A DNA stretch of 64,000 nucleotides from Crossaster papposus. Taxonomy: Eukaryota; Echinodermata; Asteroidea; Velatida; Solasteridae. The notes under the pieces are model-generated. The model was not told where the DNA came from, did not search any database, and saw only the letters and a list, made by a program, of their open reading frames with translations. This document shows positions 1-13,384 of the stretch, piece after piece. Position numbers and translations under genes: made by a program. The DNA is taken from assembly GCA_037893245.1 (NCBI GenBank), contig JBAIAA010000351.1, forward strand, positions 868,001 to 932,000, given 5' to 3'. The first letter of the stretch is position 1; the number at the start of each line of letters is the position of its first letter.

Positions 1-2906
1 AAATGTAAACATTGGTTTTTATGTTGATTATTTCCTAACGTTTCCAAAAATGTATAGTTTAGCAAATCTACACAAACAGTGAACGAAACTTTCAATATGT
101 ACATTATGAACCTGACTTGGAGGCAAGGGCTTTACACACAAGCCACCCAACCAATCCTATCGGCTTGATCTGTTAGCTAAGCTTGATAGAATCCAAGGTA
201 TTATATTCCCATCGACCCAGTCCTATCGGCCTGACCTTAGCTAAGCTGGATAGAATCCAAGGTATTCATATTCCCATCGACCCAATCCTACCGGCCTGAC
301 CTAATAGCTAAGCTGGATAGAATCCACGGTATTCATATAATAATAATAATTGGGGAGGCTAATCATCCTTACTTGCAGCTGGTGTGCTGAATTGCGAAGG
401 ATGCAAGTGACACCCAATGACTGTTCATGTGTCACGTCACATTAAAGAACCATTTTTTCAAAAGAACCTAAAAACAAATGTAAACATTGGTTTTTATGTT
501 GATTATTTCCTAACGTTTCCAAAAATGTATAGTTTAGCAAATCTACACAAACAGTGAACGAAACTTTCAATATGTACATTATGAACCTGACTTGGAGGCA
601 AGGGCTTTACACACAAGCCACCCAACCAATCCTATCGGCTTGATCTGTTAGCTAAGCTTGATAGAATCCAAGGTATTATATTCCCATCGACCCAGTCCTA
701 TCGGCCTGACCTTAGCTAAGCTGGATAGAATCCAAGGTATTCATATTCCCATCGACCCAATCCTACCGGCCTGACCTAATAGCTAAGCTGGATAGAATCC
801 ACGGTATTCATATAATAATAATAATTGGGGAGGCTAATCATCCTTACTTGCAGCTGGTGTGCTGAATTGCGAAGGATGCAAGTGACACCCAATGACTGTT
901 CATGTGTCACGTCACATTAAAGAACCATTTTTTCAAAAGAACCTAAAAACAAATGTAAACATTGGTTTTTATGTTGATTATTTCCTAACGTTTCCAAAAA
1001 TGTATAGTTTAGCAAATCTACACAAACAGTGAACGAAACTTTCAATATGTACATTATGAACCTGACTTGGAGGCAAGGGCTTTACACACAAGCCACCCAA
1101 CCAATCCTATCGGCTTGATCTGTTAGCTAAGCTTGATAGAATCCAAGGTATTATATTCCCATCGACCCAGTCCTATCGGCCTGACCTTAGCTAAGCTGGA
1201 TAGAATCCAAGGTATTCATATTCCCATCGACCCAATCCTACCGGCCTGACCTAATAGCTAAGCTGGATAGAATCCACGGTATTCATATAATAATAATAAT
1301 TGGGGAGGCTAATCATCCTTACTTGCAGCTGGTGTGCTGAATTGCGAATGATGCAAGTGACACCCAATGACTGTTCATGTGTCACGTCACATTAAAGAAC
1401 CATTTTTTCAAAAGAACCTAAAAACAAATGTAAACATTGGTTTTTATGTTGATTATTTCCTAACGTTTCCAAAAATGTATAGTTTAGCAAATCTACACAA
1501 ACAGTGAACGAAACTTTCAATATGTACATTATGAACCTGACTTGGAGGCAAGGGCTTTACACACAAGCCACCCAACCAATCCTATCGGCTTGATCTGTTA
1601 GCTAAGCTTGATAGAATCCAAGGTATTATATTCCCATCGACCCAGTCCTATCGGCCTGACCTTAGCTAAGCTGGATAGAATCCAAGGTATTCATATTCCC
1701 ATCGACCCAATCCTACCGGCCTGACCTAATAGCTAAGCTGGATAGAATCCACGGTATTCATATAATAATAATAATTGGGGAGGCTAATCATCCTTACTTG
1801 CAGCTGGTGTGCTGAATTGCGAAGGATGCAAGTGACACCCAATGACTGTTCATGTGTCACGTCACATTAAAGAACCATTTTTTCAAAAGAACCTAAAAAC
1901 AAATGTAAACATTGGTTTTTATGTTGATTATTTCCTAACGTTTCCAAAAATGTATAGTTTAGCAAATCTACACAAACAGTGAACGAAACTTTCAATATGT
2001 ACATTATGAACCTGACTTGGAGGCAAGGGCTTTACACACAAGCCACCCAACCAATCCTATCGGCTTGATCTGTTAGCTAAGCTTGATAGAATCCAAGGTA
2101 TTATATTCCCATCGACCCAGTCCTATCGGCCTGACCTTAGCTAAGCTGGATAGAATCCAAGGTATTCATATTCCCATCGACCCAATCCTACCGGCCTGAC
2201 CTAATAGCTAAGCTGGATAGAATCCACGGTATTCATATAATAATAATAATTGGGGAGGCTAATCATCCTTACTTGCAGCTGGTGTGCTGAATTGCGAAGG
2301 ATGCAAGTGACACCCAATGACTGTTCATGTGTCACGTCACATTAAAGAACCATTTTTTCAAAAGAACCTAAAAACAAATGTAAACATTGGTTTTTATGTT
2401 GATTATTTCCTAACGTTTCCAAAAATGTATAGTTTAGCAAATCTACACAAACAGTGAACGAAACTTTCAATATGTACATTATGAACCTGACTTGGAGGCA
2501 AGGGCTTTACACACAAGCCACCCAACCAATCCTATCGGCTTGATCTGTTAGCTAAGCTTGATAGAATCCAAGGTATTATATTCCCATCGACCCAGTCCTA
2601 TCGGCCTGACCTTAGCTAAGCTGGATAGAATCCAAGGTATTCATATTCCCATCGACCCAATCCTACCGGCCTGACCTAATAGCTAAGCTGGATAGAATCC
2701 ACGGTATTCATATAATAATAATAATTGGGGAGGCTAATCATCCTTACTTGCAGCTGGTGTGCTGAATTGCGAAGGATGCAAGTGACACCCAATGACTGTT
2801 CATGTGTCACGTCACATTAAAGAACCATTTTTTCAAAAGAACCTAAAAACAAATGTAAACATTGGTTTTTATGTTGATTATTTCCTAACGTTTCCAAAAA
2901 TGTATA

Positions 2907-3491
2907 CAGGGTGTCTCTAAAAAAAGTATACCCATTTTAAAATTGGTATTATTGCAAAAGTACTGAATATTTCAGAAAAAGACAAATGTCTGTGGAAAGG
3001 GTAGAATGTACTCTGTCCAATAGTATAAGGTATATTATGTCATTGCCATGGATGACTGAACAAACAAGACATTTATGAAAGGTACTGAAATCAGCACTGT
3101 GACAAGTTGGTTTTACTTGAGTGACGAAGCTCCGGCAGGTGTTTTTAAGGACAAATTATTTTGCTGTTTGAGGTTGAACAAATTGGAAAAATTATGACAG
3201 GGTCCCTTTCCTGACAAATGCAAGGTGATGGTCACCATTCCTGTTAATGCATAGCTGGCATCTTGGTCTCATGCCTGACTTATCGTCCCAAATTGTCACA
3301 GTGCTGATTTCAGTACCTCTCATAACTGTCTTGTTAGTTCAGTCATCCATGGCAATGACACATTGAACCTTATACCATTAGACAGAGGGCATTCTACCCT
3401 TTCCACAGACATTTGCCTTTTTCTGAAATGTTCAGTAATTTTGCAATAATATGAATTTGAAAATGGGTATACTTTTTTTAGAGACACCCTG
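2907..3491. mobile_element. MITE, Tc1/mariner type, copy 1
   Basis: A 585 bp insertion that interrupts a satellite spacer. It begins CAGGGTGTCTCTAAAAAAAG and ends with its inverted complement CTTTTTTTAGAGACACCCTG (outer 32 bp nearly perfect). Inverted similarity continues inward for about 200 bp. The insertion is flanked by TA on both sides (2905-2906 and 3492-3493), the target duplication of the Tc1/mariner superfamily. There is no transposase, only a 73-codon chance frame on the minus strand, so it is non-autonomous. Confidence 0.93.
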
Positions 3492-4918
3492 TAGTTTAGC
3501 AAATCTACACAAACAGTGAACGAAACTTTCAATATGTACATTATGAACCTGACTTGGAGGCAAGGGCTTTACACACAAGCCACCCAACCAATCCTATCGG
3601 CTTGATCTGTTAGCTAAGCTTGATAGAATCCAAGGTATTATATTCCCATCGACCCAGTCCTATCGGCCTGACCTTAGCTAAGCTGGATAGAATCCAAGGT
3701 ATTCATATTCCCATCGACCCAATCCTACCGGCCTGACCTAATAGCTAAGCTGGATAGAATCCACGGTATTCATATAATAATAATAATTGGGGAGGCTAAT
3801 CATCCTTACTTGCAGCTGGTGTGCTGAATTGCGAAGGATGCAAGTGACACCCAATGACTGTTCATGTGTCACGTCACATTAAAGAACCATTTTTTCAAAA
3901 GAACCTAAAAACAAATGTAAACATTGGTTTTTATGTTGATTATTTCCTAACGTTTCCAAAAATGTATAGTTTAGCAAATCTACACAAACAGTGAACGAAA
4001 CTTTCAATATGTACATTATGAACCTGACTTGGAGGCAAGGGCTTTACACACAAGCCACCCAACCAATTCTATCGGCTTGATCTGTTAGCTAAGCTTGATA
4101 GAATCCAAGGTATTATATTCCCATCGACCCAGTCCTATCGGCCTGACCTTAGCTAAGCTGGATAGAATCCAAGGTATTCATATTCCCATCGACCCAATCC
4201 TACCGGCCTGACCTAATAGCTAAGCTGGATAGAATCCACGGTATTCATATAATAATAATAATTGGGGAGGCTAATCATCCTTACTTGCAGCTGGTGTGCT
4301 GAATTGCGAAGGATGCAAGTGACACCCAATGACTGTTCATGTGTCACGTCACATTAAAGAACCATTTTTTCAAAAGAACCTAAAAACAAATGTAAACATT
4401 GGTTTTTATGTTGATTATTTCCTAACGTTTCCAAAAATGTATAGTTTAGCAAATCTACACAAACAGTGAACGAAACTTTCAATATGTACATTATGAACCT
4501 GACTTGGAGGCAAGGGCTTTACACACAAGCCACCCAACCAATCCTATCGGCTTGATCTGTTAGCTAAGCTTGATAGAATCCAAGGTATTATATTCCCATC
4601 GACCCAGTCCTATCGGCCTGACCTTAGCTAAGCTGGATAGAATCCAAGGTATTCATATTCCCATCGACCCAATCCTACCGGCCTGACCTAATAGCTAAGC
4701 TGGATAGAATCCACGGTATTCATATAATAATAATAATTGGGGAGGCTAATCATCCTTACTTGCAGCTGGTGTGCTGAATTGCGAAGGATGCAAGTGACAC
4801 CCAATGACTGTTCATGTGTCACGTCACATTAAAGAACCATTTTTTCAAAAGAACCTAAAAACAAATGTAAACATTGGTTTTTATGTTGATTATTTCCTAA
4901 CGTTTCCAAAAATGTATA

Positions 4919-5503
4919 CAGGGTGTCTCTAAAAAAAGTATACCCATTTTAAAATTGGTATTATTGCAAAAGTACTGAATATTTCAGAAAAAGACAAATG
5001 TCTGTGGAAAGGGTAGAATGTACTCTGTCCAATAGTATAAGGTATATTATGTCATTGCCATGGATGACTGAACAAACAAGACATTTATGAAAGGTACTGA
5101 AATCAGCACTGTGACAAGTTGGTTTTACTTGAGTGACGAAGCTCCGGCAGGTGTTTTTAAGGACAAATTATTTTGCTGTTTGAGGTTGAACAAATTGGAA
5201 AAATTATGACAGGGTCCCTTTCCTGACAAATGCAAGGTGATGGTCACCATTCCTGTTAATGCATAGCTGGCATCTTGGTCTCATGCCTGACTTATCGTCC
5301 CAAATTGTCACAGTGCTGATTTCAGTACCTCTCATAACTGTCTTGTTAGTTCAGTCATCCATGGCAATGACACATTGAACCTTATACCATTAGACAGAGG
5401 GCATTCTACCCTTTCCACAGACATTTGCCTTTTTCTGAAATGTTCAGTAATTTTGCAATAATATGAATTTGAAAATGGGTATACTTTTTTTAGAGACACC
5501 CTG
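4919..5503. mobile_element. MITE, Tc1/mariner type, copy 2 (duplicated with the array)
   Basis: Same sequence as the MITE at 2907 and at the same position in the spacer, exactly 2012 bp downstream. 2012 equals three 475 bp units plus 587 bp (MITE plus TA duplication). The copy therefore arose by duplication of array DNA, not by a second insertion. Confidence 0.93.
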
Positions 5504-8500
5504 TAGTTTAGCAAATCTACACAAACAGTGAACGAAACTTTCAATATGTACATTATGAACCTGACTTGGAGGCAAGGGCTTTACACACAAGCCACCCAAC
5601 CAATCCTATCGGCTTGATCTGTTAGCTAAGCTTGATAGAATCCAAGGTATTATATTCCCATCGACCCAGTCCTATCGGCCTGACCTTAGCTAAGCTGGAT
5701 AGAATCCAAGGTATTCATATTCCCATCGACCCAATCCTACCGGCCTGACCTAATAGCTAAGCTGGATAGAATCCACGGTATTCATATAATAATAATAATT
5801 GGGGAGGCTAATCATCCTTACTTGCAGCTGGTGTGCTGAATTGCGAAGGATGCAAGTGACACCCAATGACTGTTCATGTGTCACGTCACATTAAAGAACC
5901 ATTTTTTCAAAAGAACCTAAAAACAAATGTAAACATTGGTTTTTATGTTGATTATTTCCTAACGTTTCCAAAAATGTATAGTTTAGCAAATCTACACAAA
6001 CAGTGAACGAAACTTTCAATATGTACATTATGAACCTGACTTGGAGGCAAGGGCTTTACACACAAGCCACCCAACCAATTCTATCGGCTTGATCTGTTAG
6101 CTAAGCTTGATAGAATCCAAGGTATTATATTCCCATCGACCCAGTCCTATCGGCCTGACCTTAGCTAAGCTGGATAGAATCCAAGGTATTCATATTCCCA
6201 TCGACCCAATCCTACCGGCCTGACCTAATAGCTAAGCTGGATAGAATCCACGGTATTCATATAATAATAATAATTGGGGAGGCTAATCATCCTTACTTGC
6301 AGCTGGTGTGCTGAATTGCGAAGGATGCAAGTGACACCCAATGACTGTTCATGTGTCACGTCACATTAAAGAACCATTTTTTCAAAAGAACCTAAAAACA
6401 AATGTAAACATTGGTTTTTATGTTGATTATTTCCTAACGTTTCCAAAAATGTATAGTTTAGCAAATCTACACAAACAGTGAACGAAACTTTCAATATGTA
6501 CATTATGAACCTGACTTGGAGGCAAGGGCTTTACACACAAGCCACCCAACCAATCCTATCGGCTTGATCTGTTAGCTAAGCTTGATAGAATCCAAGGTAT
6601 TATATTCCCATCGACCCAGTCCTATCGGCCTGACCTTAGCTAAGCTGGATAGAATCCAAGGTATTCATATTCCCATCGACCCAATCCTACCGGCCTGACC
6701 TAATAGCTAAGCTGGATAGAATCCACGGTATTCATATAATAATAATAATTGGGGAGGCTAATCATCCTTACTTGCAGCTGGTGTGCTGAATTGCGAACGA
6801 TGCAAGTGACACCCAATGACTGTTCATGTGTCACGTCACATTAAAGAACCATTTTTTCAAAAGAACCTAAAAACAAATGTAAACATTGGTTTTTATGTTG
6901 ATTATTTCCTAACGTTTCCAAAAATGTATAGTTTAGCAAATCTACACAAACAGTGAACGAAACTTTCAATATGTACATTATGAACCTGACTTGGAGGCAA
7001 GGGCTTTACACACAAGCCACCCAACCAATCCTATCGGCTTGATCTGTTAGCTAAGCTTGATAGAATCCAAGGTATTATATTCCCATCGACCCAGTCCTAT
7101 CGGCCTGACCTTAGCTAAGCTGGATAGAATCCAAGGTATTCATATTCCCATCGACCCAATCCTACCGGCCTGACCTAATAGCTAAGCTGGATAGAATCCA
7201 CGGTATTCATATAATAATAATAATTGGGGAGGCTAATCATCCTTACTTGCAGCTGGTGTGCTGAATTGCGAAGGATGCAAGTGACACCCAATGACTGTTC
7301 ATGTGTCACGTCACATTAAAGAACCATTTTTTCAAAAGAACCTAAAAACAAATGTAAACATTGGTTTTTATGTTGATTATTTCCTAACGTTTCCAAAAAT
7401 GTATAGTTTAGCAAATCTACACAAACAGTGAACGAAACTTTCAATATGTACATTATGAACCTGACTTGGAGGCAAGGGCTTTACACACAAGCCACCCAAC
7501 CAATCCTATCGGCTTGATCTGTTAGCTAAGCTTGATAGAATCCAAGGTATTATATTCCCATCGACCCAGTCCTATCGGCCTGACCTTAGCTAAGCTGGAT
7601 AGAATCCAAGGTATTCATATTCCCATCGACCCAATCCTACCGGCCTGACCTAATAGCTAAGCTGGATAGAATCCACGGTATTCATATAATAATAATAATT
7701 GGGGAGGCTAATCATCCTTACTTGCAGCTGGTGTGCTGAATTGCGAATGATGCAAGTGACACCCAATGACTGTTCATGTGTCACGTCACATTAAAGAACC
7801 ATTTTTTCAAAAGAACCTAAAAACAAATGTAAACATTGGTTTTTATGTTGATTATTTCCTAACGTTTCCAAAAATGTATAGTTTAGCAAATCTACACAAA
7901 CAGTGAACGAAACTTTCAATATGTACATTATGAACCTGACTTGGAGGCAAGGGCTTTACACACAAGCCACCCAACCAATCCTATCGGCTTGATCTGTTAG
8001 CTAAGCTTGATAGAATCCAAGGTATTATATTCCCATCAACCCAGTCCTATCGGCCTGACCTTAGCTAAGCTGGATAGAATCCAAGGTATTCATATTCCCA
8101 TCGACCCAATCCTACCGGCCTGACCTAATAGCTAAGCTGGATAGAATCCACGGTATTCATATAATAATAATAATTGGGGAGGCTAATCATCCTTACTTGC
8201 AGCTGGTGTGCTGAATTGCGAATGATGCAAGTGACACCCAATGACTGTTCATGTGTCACGTCACATTAAAGAACCATTTTTTCAAAAGAACCTAAAAACA
8301 AATGTAAACATTGGTTTTTATGTTGATTATTTCCTAACGTTTCCAAAAATGTATAGTTTAGCAAATCTACACAAACAGTGAACGAAACTTTCAATATGTA
8401 CATTATGAACCTGACTTAGAGGCAAGCGCTTTACACACAAGCCACCCAACCCAATCCTATCGGCTTGATCTGTTAGCTAAGCTTGATAGAATCCAAGGTA

Positions 8501-10609
8501 TTATATTCCCATCGACCCAGTCCTATCGGCCTGACCTTAGCTAAGCTGGATAGAATCCAAGGTATTCATATTCCCATCGACCCAATCCTACCGGCCTGAC
8601 CTAATAGCTAAGCTGGATAGAATCCACGGTATTCATATAATAATAATAATTGGGGAGGCTAATCATCCGTACTTGCAGCTGGTGTGCTGAATTGCGAAGG
8701 ATGCAAGTGACACCCAATGACTGTTCATGTGTCACGTCACATTAAAGAACCATTTTTTCAAAAGAACCTAAAAACAAATGTAAACATTGGTTTTTATGTT
8801 GATTATTTCCTAACGTTTCCAAAAATGTATAGTTTAGCAAATCTACACAAACAGTGAACGAAACTTTCAATATGTACATTATGAACCTGACTTGGAGGCA
8901 AGGGCTTTACACACAAGCCACCCAACCAATCCTATCGGCTTGATCTGTTAGCTAAGCTTGATAGAATCCAAGGTATTATATTCCCATCGACCCAGTCCTA
9001 TCGGCCTGACCTTAGCTAAGCTGGATAGAATCCAAGGTATTCATATTCCCATCGACCCAATCCTACCGGCCTGACCTAATAGCTAAGCTGGATAGAATCC
9101 ACGGTATTCATATAATAATAATAATTGGGGAGGCTAATCATCCGTACTTGCAGCTGGTGTGCTGAATTGCGAAGGATGCAAGTGACACCCAATGACTGTT
9201 CATGTGTCACGTCACATTAAAGAACCATTTTTTCAAAAGAACCTAAAAACAAATGTAAACATTGGTTTTTATGTTGATTATTTCCTAACGTTTCCAAAAA
9301 TGTATAGTTTAGCAAATCTACACAAACAGTGAACGAAACTTTCAATATGTACATTATGAACCTGACTTGGAGGCAAGGGCTTTACACACAAGCCACCCAA
9401 CCAATCCTATCGGCTTGATCTGTTAGCTAAGCTTGATAGAATCCAAGGTATTATATTCCCATCGACCCAGTCCTATCGGCCTGACCTTAGCTAAGCTGGA
9501 TAGAATCCAAGGTATTCATATTCCCATCGACCCAATCCTACCGGCCTGACCTAATAGCTAAGCTTGATAGAATCCAAGGTATATCCCAATCGACCCAATC
9601 CTATCGGCCTGAGCTAATAGCTAAGCTGACTAGAATCAACGGTATTCATAACCCCATTGACCCAATCCTATCGGCCTGACCTAATAGCTAAGCTTGATAG
9701 AATCCAAGGTATTCATATTCCCATCGACCCAATCCTACCGGCCTGACCTAATAGCTAAGCTGGATAGAATCCACGGTATTCATATAATAATAATAATTGG
9801 GGAGGCTAATCATCCGTACTTGCAGCTGGTGTGCTGAATTGCGAAGGATGCAAGTGACACCCAATGACTGTTCATGTGTCACGTCACATTAAAGAACCAT
9901 TTTTTCAAAAGAACCTAAAAACAAATGTAAACATTGGTTTTTATGTTGATTATTTCCTAACGTTTCCAAAAATGTATAGTTTAGCAAATCTACACAAACA
10001 GTGAACGAAACTGTCAATATGTACATTATGAACCTGACTTGGAGGCAAGGGCTTTACACACAAGCCACCCAACCAATCCTATCGGCTTGATCTGTTAGCT
10101 AAGCTTGATAGAATCCAAGGTATTATATTCCCATCGACCCAGTCCTATCGGCCTGACCTTAGCTAAGCTGGATAGAATCCAAGGTATTCATATTCCCATC
10201 GACCCAATCCTACCGGCCTGACCTAATAGCTAAGCTTGATAGAATCCAAGGTATATCCCAATCGACCCAATCCTATCGGCCTGAGCTAATAGCTAAGCTG
10301 ACTAGAATCAACGGTATTCATAACCCCATTGACCCAATCCTATCGGCCTGACCTAATAGCTAAGCTTGATAGAATCCAATGTATTCATAACCCCATCGAC
10401 CCAATCCTACCGGCCTGACCTAATAGCTAAGCTGGATAGAATCAACGGTATTCATATAATAATAATAATAATTGGGGAGGCTAATCATCCTTACTCGCAG
10501 CTGGTGTGCTGAATTGCGAAGGATGCAAGTGACACCCAATGACTGTTCATGTGTCACGTCACATTAAAGAACCATTTTTTCAAAAGAACCTAAAAACAAA
10601 TGTAAACAT

Positions 10610-10950
10610 GTATTCGCATTTTTGTATCACTGTGGAGACATGGCTTGGTTCTCGTGTACAAAATGGTTAGAAAGTCGAGCACGTTTTTCAAAATGCTCCC
10701 ATTTTAACCATATTTCTTTTCCTGTGTTGAAATTTTGACCCAATATACCCTATATTATACCCATACCCAAACAGTAACCCTAACCCACATCCTAATCCTA
10801 GTTTTTGAGTAATTTAAGTAAAATCCAAAAATCTAATTAGTGAAATTCCCAGTGGAGACCTATTCATCTATAGAAATTTACCCTCCGGAGACGTTTTGTC
10901 TCCATTGTACACATTGTGTTCATGTCTCCAGAGGGTACCGTATTTCGCAC
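10610..10950. mobile_element. Unclassified 341 bp insertion in the satellite
   Basis: It interrupts AAATGTAAACATTGG after CAT. CAT is repeated at the right junction (10951-10953), consistent with a 3 bp target duplication. The ends carry similar direct motifs (GTATTCGCA on the left, GTATTTCGCAC on the right). The right part can form a hairpin between ACCCTCCGGAGAC (about 10870) and GTCTCCAGAGGGT (about 10925). A CCCTAACCC-like stretch lies inside. No coding potential is visible. Confidence 0.6.
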
Positions 10951-12186
10951 CATTGGTTTTTATGTTGAGTATTTCCTAACGTTTCCAAAAATGTATAGTT
11001 TAGCAAATCTACACAAACGGTGAACGAAACTTTCAATATGTACATTATGAACCTGACTTAGAGGCAAGCGCTTTACACACAAGCAACCCAATACTATCGG
11101 CTTGATCTGTTAGCTAAGCTTGATAGAATCCAAGGTATTATATTCCCATCGACCCAGTCCTATCGGCCTGACCTTAGCTAACCTGGATATAATCCAAGGT
11201 ATTCATATTCCCATCGACCCAATGCTACCGGCCTGACCTAATAGCTAAGCTGGATAGAATCCAAGGTATTCATATCCCAATCGACCCAATCCTATCGGCC
11301 TGAGCTAATAGCTAAGCTGAATAGAATCAACGGTATTCATAACCCCATGGACCCAATCCTATCGGCCTGACCTAATAGCTAAGCTTGATAGAATCCAAGG
11401 TATTCATAACCCCATCGACCCAATCCTACCGGCCTGACCTAATAGCTAAGCTTGATAGAATCCAAGGTATTCATAACCCCATCGACCCAGTGCTACCGGC
11501 CTGACCTAATAGCTAAGCTGGATAGAATCCAAGGTATTCATATAATAATAATAATAATAATAATTGGGGAGGCTAATCATCCTTACTCGCAGCTGGTGTG
11601 CTGAATTGCGAAGGATGCAAGTGACACCCAATGACTTTTCATGTGTCACGTCACATTAAAGAACCATTTTTTCAAAAGAACCTTAAAACAAATGTAAACA
11701 TTGGTTTTTATGTTGAGTATTTCCTAACGTTTCCAAAAATGTATAGTTTAGCAAATCTACACAAACAGTGAACGAAACTTTCAATATGTACATTATGAAC
11801 CTGACTTGGAGGCAAGCGCTTTACACACAAGCCACCCAACCCAATCCCATCGGCTTGATCTGTTAGCTAAGCTTGATAGAATCCAAGGTATTATATTCCC
11901 ATCGACCCAGTCCTATCGGCCTGACCTTAGCTAAGCTGGATAGAATCCAAGGTATTTATATTCCCATCGACCCAATCCTATCGGCTTGATCTGTTAGCTG
12001 AGCTTGATAGAATCCAAGGTATTCTTATTCCAATCGACCCAAGTCATTCAGTCGTAAAGTCAAGTCACTCTTATTTCATTATTCAAATGAACTTGTGACA
12101 AAACAATTCAGAGATGAAACTTCAGATATCAATCGGAAATTTAAAGCAGGAATTTAAAAAAAAAAAATTGCTGTATTTTATTGCAG

Positions 12187-12337
12187 AGATCAAGAAAAGA
12201 AACCTGTCTCCCAACACAAGATGAGAAGAGCTAAATCATTGGAAGTGTTTTCCGTCGAAACACTCTTTGAAGACCTCGGGATTGACTCCGACACTGTTCA
12301 TAAGTGAAGACCAAGCCTGGAATTTGACCCCAAACTT
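12187..12337 (+). CDS. Exon 1 in window of the coiled-coil gene
   Basis: It follows a T-rich tract and TTGCAG and ends at ACTT|GTAAGT. The frame reads KMRRAKSLEVFSVETLFEDL, then HK, then TGA at 12305-12307, then RPSLEFDPKL in the same frame up to the donor. The donor is in phase 0 and joins cleanly to the next exon. An open frame after the stop argues for a point mutation (CGA to TGA is the simplest) or a sequencing error. Confidence 0.65.
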
Positions 12338-12383
12338 GTAAGTTCATAGACAAGTTATTCTTTACTCCCGCACAAAAAATTGC

Positions 12384-12693
12384 TTAACCCTAACCCTCCA
12401 GGGTATTTTGGCTAGACAGCCTCCTACACGCAGCAAATTGCAGCTACGGTCCAAATAACATGGTAGTTACAGTGCAGAAACATCCATCAGGTCAAAAATC
12501 TTAAGGTCAAAATGCCCTAGAGTCACTGGTCACTGAACGCAGCCGATTCATCATTGGCATTGTTCAATGGGGACTAGCTCTCAATAGTCTTAGACTGTGG
12601 TATTAATACACTGTCGACAGCAGAATGTATCAAAGTGCACTAGATTTTATTTTGTTGATGCATTGTGCTGCGTGTAGCAGGGATAGGGTTAAG
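12384..12693. mobile_element. MITE-like element with GCTTAACCCTA termini
   Basis: The left end GCTTAACCCTAACCCTCC with CTACACGCAGCA nearby matches, inverted, the right end TGCTGCGTGTAGCAGGGATAGGGTTAAGC (first 20: TGCTGCGTGTAGCAGGGATA). The interior has no coding sequence. It lies in an intron 46 bp after an exon. The telomere-like CCCTAACCCT here is part of the terminal repeat. Confidence 0.55.
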
Positions 12694-13384
12694 CAGAAAA
12701 AAACTTGCTTAGTAAAAACCAACTTACCAGCCACAACTCTACATGATGTATATTGTTTGTTATTTTGCATTTTGTTTGTTTGTTGATTGGTATTTGTTGT
12801 TAGCTTGCATACATGTAACAGTTACATGGAATTTTGGCTAGTAATTTGATTTTATAAATAAGCAAGGTTTTTTGTGCTTCAGCAGCTCGATGAAATCGGC
12901 CCCTGGTCTTAGAAAATTCATAAAACATATTGGAAATTATACAAAATAAAGGAATTGGTTTTTGTTATACATGTAGTTAAATATATTTGTACACAGTTTG
13001 CCTTTTTTAAATTTATTTTTTAAACTAATATCCGTTGCCAACATTTGTTGTAGGTGGAGATCTTATAATTATTTGCATTTAGAAATTACTGTCACTCAAG
13101 TGATTTTGACGTTACAAAACATTTCCTGTAAAATTCACTGGAATTAAAATGTGTTTATTTTTCACGAATTCACAGCACGAAAACTCTGAATCCCCTGATG
13201 TCACAAATTTGCATTCGCTTTCGCACCGAATATGAAGCGAATATGAATTAGGAAAAAAGGGCCAAAGGAGTAATTTTTATTTGTTGACAATTGTTGACAG
13301 TAGATTGTCCCAAAGTCAGAAGGGCCAATATCCACTGTAAAAGTATGTCGTCATAACATCAGCCGTCGCTGACTTCCTCCGCAG
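12694..13384. other. Intron, AT-rich; weak repeat remnant
   Basis: No gene is seen. About 13080-13260 (GACGTTACAAAACATTTCCTG, GCATTCGCTTTCGCACCGAA) resembles 25565-25740 and is probably an old short interspersed repeat. Confidence 0.4.

Larger units (their letters stand above)
2907..6930 (+). repeat. Two 2012 bp higher-order blocks in the left array
   Basis: Blocks 2907-4918 and 4919-6930 each contain one MITE and three satellite units. A private variant (CCAATTCTATCGG instead of CCAATCCTATCGG) occurs at about 4066 and again at about 6078, 2012 bp apart. This confirms block duplication. A few later differences exist, such as GCGAACGATG near 6796. Confidence 0.85.
1..12042 (+). repeat. Left TRMO-exon-derived satellite array, 475 bp unit
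   Basis: Head-to-tail repeats. The spacer starting AAATGTAAACATTGG recurs at 1, 476, 951, 1426, 1901, 2376, 2851, 3913, 4388, 4863, 5925, 6400, 6875, 7350, 7825, 8300, 8776, 9251, 9923, 10598 and 11690, so there are 21 units. A basic unit is a spacer of about 280 bp plus three ~65 bp monomers related to the TRMO exon end (core CCCATCGACCCAATCCTA ... GATAGAATCCAAGGTATTC). Units are almost identical up to about 9250. Beyond that they grow to 672-675 bp by added monomers and diverge, and the array ends abruptly at about 12042. Monomers carry stop codons (ACC TAA TAG) and are not coding as a run. Confidence 0.97.

Noticed and set aside
3320..3541. 73-codon frame on the minus strand, repeated at 5332
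   Set aside because: It lies across the right TIR of the MITE and adjoining satellite; no start context, domain or expression signal. Its repetition follows from the array duplication.
1..12042. CRISPR array or regular prokaryotic repeat
   Set aside because: The whole 475 bp unit repeats with no unique spacers, and the surroundings are intron-containing animal genes.
12301..12310. Selenocysteine at the in-frame TGA
   Set aside because: No selenoprotein context and no SECIS-like structure could be evaluated; a second lesion type (TAG) and a frameshift in the same gene make mutation or error simpler.
12384..12420. Interstitial telomere repeat (CCCTAACCCT)
   Set aside because: Only two hexamer-like copies, and they are part of an inverted terminal repeat. 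Similar short runs at 14222, 10770 and 49460 are also too short.
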